From the NCBI GenBank assembly GCA_038532435.1, contig JBCBAP010000103.1:1-8680 (forward strand): a stretch of 8,680 nt of DNA, written 5' to 3'. Below the pieces are notes generated by a model. It was given only the letters and a program-made list of their open reading frames with translations. It was not told where the DNA came from and ran no database searches. The stretch is from JBCBAP01 sp038532435. GTDB lineage: Bacteria; Pseudomonadota; Alphaproteobacteria; Rhodobacterales; Rhodobacteraceae. Below are positions 5,451 to 8,680 of this stretch, piece after piece (within the stretch, counting starts at the first letter, position 1; each line of letters begins with the position of its first letter). Position numbers and translations under genes: made by a program.

Positions 5451-7571
5451 TCAGAACTCGAATTCGCGGATCAGAACCGCGGCAATCTGGGTAAGTGCCC
5501 GCGCGCCGAGGCTTTCGGGTGTCGTGGTGAAGTGCAGCACGCCGACGATGTCCTGATCAGGGGCGGCATGGGACACGACCTCCGCGGCGAGCGGATGCCA
5601 GGAGGAGGTGGGCGTGAGGCTTCCGTCCTCCTCCTGATCGACGGTGATCGGGCCCTGGTTGGTGGACGCCAGATAGGCAAGGTCCAACCGGGCAACCGGA
5701 AGGTTGGAGACCCGTGGCCCGCTGACCGGGATCGTTCCAAATTCCGGATTGTCGGCGACGAAATCGCCGGTGGCGCCTTGACCCAGACGGTGCAGATCGG
5801 CCTCCGCAAGGTAGCCGCGCACACGGCTCGACGCGGGATCGACGATGCGCCCTAGTAGGGTCGTACCGCCGACCCAGCTGCCCGGATCAACGCTGCTGTT
5901 CGGGTCCCTCAGCACCCCGTCTATCGGCGCCCGCAGGGTCGCGCGGGCGCGCTCCCGCTCCAGGCCCGCGAGGCGCTCCTGCTCGAGTGTCCGGCTTCGG
6001 GTGAGCACCAGCACCTGGGAGCGGTCGTCCTCGCTGGAGCCCGCACGCTCGAGCCGCTTTTCGATCAGGCCGAGCCGCAGGCGGGTCTGTTCGATCTCCG
6101 CCTCGATCTCGGTTGCATCGAACGTGTAGAGGAGGTCGCCCGCCGTGACCTGTCCATCCTCAGGAAGCATGACGGCGATCACCCGCCCTGCCCGCGGAGG
6201 GTAAAGCGGCGCCGTGCGCTCAGCCTCGAGCACTGCCGGGGCGGTGACCATCACCGGCAGGGGAATGGCGAGAAGCGCGATCGCGGCGAAGAGCACGCCG
6301 AAGCTGAGCCAGGCACGGGGCCTCCGGATGATCCGTCCGGACATCCCGCGCCAGACCATCAGCTCCTTCCAGATCGGTCTGCCGATCAGAAACACGATCT
6401 CGACGAGAAAGAGCGCGAGCCCCAGCGCCTTGAAAAACAGCGTGTAGACCAGCAGAGCGATGCCGAGATAGAGCACCAGACGGTAGGCCCAGGTGGCGTA
6501 GGCATAGAGGATCATGAAACGCCTCAGCCCCTCCGGCACCTCCTCTGGCGGTCGGTCGCCCAGCCCGAACAGTGCCTCCCTCAACCGCCACCGGGCGAGC
6601 GCGAAGCTGCGCGGTTGCAGGTTTTGCACCCCGGTCGCATCGGCGAGGAAATAGTACCCGTCGAACCGCATGAACGGGTTGAGATTGATGGCGAGGCTCA
6701 TGATCCAGCTCGTCGTGGCCAGGGCGAAGAAGGCAGATCGCACGCCGCCATCGGGCAGGAACGCCCAGATCAGTGTCGCGATCACCGCCACGGACAGCTC
6801 CGCAAGCACACCGCCCGCGTCGATCATCAGCTTGTCCCGCCGTCGGCGGAGACGCCACGCATCGCTCACATCCGAATAGAGAACCGGGAACATCATCAGA
6901 AAGGCGACGCCCATGACCGGCACCCGCACCCCACGCTGGATCGCCTGATAGGCGTGCCCAAGCTCGTGGATACCCTTTACCGCACCCATGGCCAGCGCGT
7001 AGGCAATCACTCCGTCGAGGGAGATGAAGGCCCGCGCCTGCGCGAGGAAGGCGTCCCACTGCCGCCCGGTCAGGTAGAGGCCGAGCAAGCCGGCCAGCAG
7101 GATGAAGATGGTGAACCCGCGTCCGAAGAGCGGGGAGACCAGCGGCCATGTGGACTCCAGGAACCGCTGCGGGCGGACCAGGGGGATGCGGAAAAAGAGG
7201 TACTTGTGGGTCAGCCAGTGCCCGATCCCCTGCCGTGCCGCGTTGCGCTGATCGGCAAGCTGCTGCGCAGCCCCGCGGCCGGACATTTCGATGAGCCGGT
7301 TTGCAGTGAGGAATTTGAGGATCCCCGTCAGCTCCATATCGTCGATGGTCGAGCCCCGGTCGCGCCGGAACGCGGCGCGCAGCGCCCCGACGGTTCCGGA
7401 GGACCAGGCAGACAGGATCTGGATCGCGCGATGGTTCAGCTCAAAGTAGCGGTGCGCGACCGGATCGTAGAGCACCCAGCTCGCAGCGCCCGTCACAAGC
7501 GGTGCGGCCCGTTCAATTACCAGTTCCTCCCGCAGGGGGGGCAGGGGCTGTCCCGCTTCGAGCGGCTGCAC
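5451..7571 (-). CDS. PqqD-like / M50 site-2-type metalloprotease / HlyD-like adaptor fusion
   Basis: The 706-residue protein appears to have three parts. Residues about 20-95 resemble a PqqD-type peptide-recognition domain (SWVLYDPVAHRYFELNHRA, ILKFLTANRLIE). Residues about 150-440 form a polytopic membrane domain of family M50 with the zinc motif H202-E203-L-G-H206 and the second motif NPFMRFDG (N298, D304), so the active site looks intact. After a last helix (about 420-442) comes a HlyD-like arm: a lipoyl half (RAGRVIAVMLPEDGQVTAGDLLY), a short coiled coil (about 487-545), the return lipoyl half (LRAPIDGVLRDPNSSVDPGSWV) and a barrel-like tail. The likely site is the inner membrane with the arm in the periplasm. 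The start is a GTG at 7571, 3 nt after the preceding stop, which suggests translational coupling with the HlyD gene. Proteins of this class are often labelled putative peptide zinc metalloprotease; I know of no assigned substrate. Confidence 0.8.
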   Translation of the reverse strand: MQPLEAGQPLPPLREELVIERAAPLVTGAASWVLYDPVAHRYFELNHRAIQILSAWSSGTVGALRAAFRRDRGSTIDDMELTGILKFLTANRLIEMSGRGAAQQLADQRNAARQGIGHWLTHKYLFFRIPLVRPQRFLESTWPLVSPLFGRGFTIFILLAGLLGLYLTGRQWDAFLAQARAFISLDGVIAYALAMGAVKGIHELGHAYQAIQRGVRVPVMGVAFLMMFPVLYSDVSDAWRLRRRRDKLMIDAGGVLAELSVAVIATLIWAFLPDGGVRSAFFALATTSWIMSLAINLNPFMRFDGYYFLADATGVQNLQPRSFALARWRLREALFGLGDRPPEEVPEGLRRFMILYAYATWAYRLVLYLGIALLVYTLFFKALGLALFLVEIVFLIGRPIWKELMVWRGMSGRIIRRPRAWLSFGVLFAAIALLAIPLPVMVTAPAVLEAERTAPLYPPRAGRVIAVMLPEDGQVTAGDLLYTFDATEIEAEIEQTRLRLGLIEKRLERAGSSEDDRSQVLVLTRSRTLEQERLAGLERERARATLRAPIDGVLRDPNSSVDPGSWVGGTTLLGRIVDPASSRVRGYLAEADLHRLGQGATGDFVADNPEFGTIPVSGPRVSNLPVARLDLAYLASTNQGPITVDQEEDGSLTPTSSWHPLAAEVVSHAAPDQDIVGVLHFTTTPESLGARALTQIAAVLIREFEF

Positions 7572-7574
7572 CGG

Positions 7575-8680
7575 TCAGATCCCGAACGCCTGCCGCACCG
7601 ATGCGATGGGGCGGCGGAACACGACGAACCAGAGGGGGTGGGTCTCGCCGAAGATCTGGGCGGTGCCCCGTGCCCCGATGCGGGGCAGCGCCGCGTCTTC
7701 GTCGAGCTGCGCCTTCAGGGTGAAGGCGAGCGATCCGTCCGGCGTCGGCTCGGCGGCGTAGGCGAGGTCCGAGAGCTGCGCATCCAGCGGGTTGAGCGGA
7801 TCCGTGTCGAGGAAGATCCGAACCCGTGCACCCGCCTCCAGCGCTATGGCGTCGCCGGTAAAGAGCTCGATCCGCGCCTCGATCCGGTCGGGGTCGGCAA
7901 TGGCCATCACCCGTTCGCCGACGGCCACGGGCCGCCCGATCCAGTCCCGGGGATCCTCGATCACCACCCGACCGGCCGACGGTGCGGTCATCTCGACGCG
8001 GGCGAGCCGTTCGGCCGCGAGGCTGCGCTCCGCCCGGGCAAGCTCCAGCTCCGCCTCGGCGACCGCGACCTCTCCGGCCGCACTGTAGTCGACGAAGGCA
8101 GTCTGACGGCTTTGTTCGAGAGAGACTTCCGCGACGGCGACGTTCTGCGTTGCGATCTCCAGCGCGTTGCGCAGCTCCGTATCGTCGAGGCGGGCGACCA
8201 CCTGACCTTCAGCGACCGGTGCGTCGGGCCTTACGAGTATGTCAGCGACGACCCCGTCGAGCGGTGCCGCCACCACCGGCGCGTCCCGGCCCGCGATCTC
8301 CACCGGCGCAAGCACCGTGAGCGGCACGGGGATGAACGCGGCGGCGATTATCCCGACGGTTGCGGCAAGCTTGACCGTGGTCCACAGGCCCGATCTGGGC
8401 TTCTCCAGCCGCCGCCCCTGAAAGCTTGCAAACGCATAGGAATAGGCCTGCGCGAGACGTTCCGCGAGCACAAGGGACGGCGCGGGCCACGGGCGCTCCC
8501 GGCTCATCAGCATCCCGCCAAAGAGCGCACCCTTGCGGCTGAACAGGGGGACCCAGAGGAAATGCCGGAACGAGTAGGAGGTCGTTTGTTCCGCCGCGGG
8601 ATCCGCATAGGCGGGCAGGGCGAAAGTCGCGGGCTTGTCGAGCCCCTCCTCTGCGGAGAGCGCGCGCACCATCCCCTCGA
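7575..8680 (-). CDS. HlyD-family membrane fusion protein with GAF-like N-terminal part (5' truncated)
   Basis: The frame is open to the window edge, so the gene probably starts outside. A Met codon at 8670-8672 exists, but the preceding codons (Glu, Gly) are in frame and the following residues look like the second half of a GAF-like domain (HFLWVPLFSRKGALFGGMLMSR, then LAERLAQAYSYAFASFQ). Numbering from that Met: a transmembrane helix at about 98-120 (TVKLAATVGIIAAAFIPVPL), a lipoyl half (VVAAPLDGVVADILVRPDAP, about 133-152), a helical hairpin (about 165-225), the return lipoyl half (MTAPSAGRVVIEDPRDWIG, about 228-246) and a barrel domain to residue 345. HlyD-type adaptors link inner-membrane transporters to outer-membrane channels. 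A cytosolic GAF-like part ahead of the membrane helix is unusual for classical adaptors. It ends 3 nt before the M50 fusion gene, so the two are almost certainly made together and probably interact. Confidence 0.8.
   Translation of the reverse strand, partial: EGMVRALSAEEGLDKPATFALPAYADPAAEQTTSYSFRHFLWVPLFSRKGALFGGMLMSRERPWPAPSLVLAERLAQAYSYAFASFQGRRLEKPRSGLWTTVKLAATVGIIAAAFIPVPLTVLAPVEIAGRDAPVVAAPLDGVVADILVRPDAPVAEGQVVARLDDTELRNALEIATQNVAVAEVSLEQSRQTAFVDYSAAGEVAVAEAELELARAERSLAAERLARVEMTAPSAGRVVIEDPRDWIGRPVAVGERVMAIADPDRIEARIELFTGDAIALEAGARVRIFLDTDPLNPLDAQLSDLAYAAEPTPDGSLAFTLKAQLDEDAALPRIGARGTAQIFGETHPLWFVVFRRPIASVRQAFGI

Noticed and set aside
3866..5494. Open frame of 542 codons on the plus strand opposite puuE and the start of allA
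   Set aside because: It lies antisense to the clearly recognised allantoinase/OHCU decarboxylase and shows no family motif; it is a GC-driven shadow.
1..8680. tRNA or rRNA genes, CRISPR arrays, insertion sequences, transposase fragments or attachment sites
   Set aside because: I looked for them and saw no regularly spaced repeats, no terminal inverted repeats with transposase coding, and no tRNA-like cloverleaf; nearly all of the window is accounted for by protein genes.

Overview
The window is GC-rich and densely coded, with seven genes complete or partly visible plus the last 337 bases of an eighth. It reads like an alphaproteobacterium, most likely of the Rhodobacteraceae. The grounds are the codon and base composition, an allantoinase fused to OHCU decarboxylase, and an intergenic motif (GGGGATATTT...CCAGAAGAAG, about 3404-3440) that I recall as a dispersed repeat in that family. 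The taxonomic call is an inference; no marker gene is present.

Left block, plus strand (1-2290): the C-terminal end of a TctA-type tripartite tricarboxylate transporter permease, a family III (CaiB/BaiF) CoA-transferase, and a short citrate-synthase-fold protein of the citryl-CoA lyase type. The three overlap end to start (11 nt and 4 nt), so they form one translationally coupled operon. The simplest reading is a cassette that imports a tricarboxylate or similar acid, activates it as a CoA thioester and cleaves it to acetyl-CoA plus an oxo-acid. The substrate is not shown by the sequence.

Middle block (2291-5392): ureide (purine) catabolism. A 168-nt gap holding a striking 27-bp dyad leads to allE (ureidoglycine aminohydrolase, plus strand). 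On the minus strand, converging on allE, lie puuE-uraD (OHCU decarboxylase and allantoinase in one chain) and allA (ureidoglycolate lyase). Together these cover OHCU to allantoin to allantoate, and ureidoglycine to ureidoglycolate to glyoxylate plus urea. The step from allantoate to ureidoglycine, urate oxidation and HIU hydrolysis are not encoded here. The 194-nt convergent gap carries a GC hairpin and the putative family repeat.

Right block, minus strand (5451-8680): two coupled membrane genes. The upstream one, cut by the window edge, is a HlyD-type membrane-fusion protein with the end of a GAF-like domain before its transmembrane helix. The downstream one is a 706-residue fusion of a PqqD-like domain, an M50 (site-2-protease-type) metalloprotease with HELGH and NPxxxxDG motifs, and a HlyD/lipoyl-type periplasmic arm. 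No ATPase, outer-membrane channel or substrate gene lies inside the window. This module is the best candidate for a poorly described system: possibly a peptide or protein processing and export machine. It ends 58 nt before puuE on the same strand, and the two blocks look functionally unrelated.
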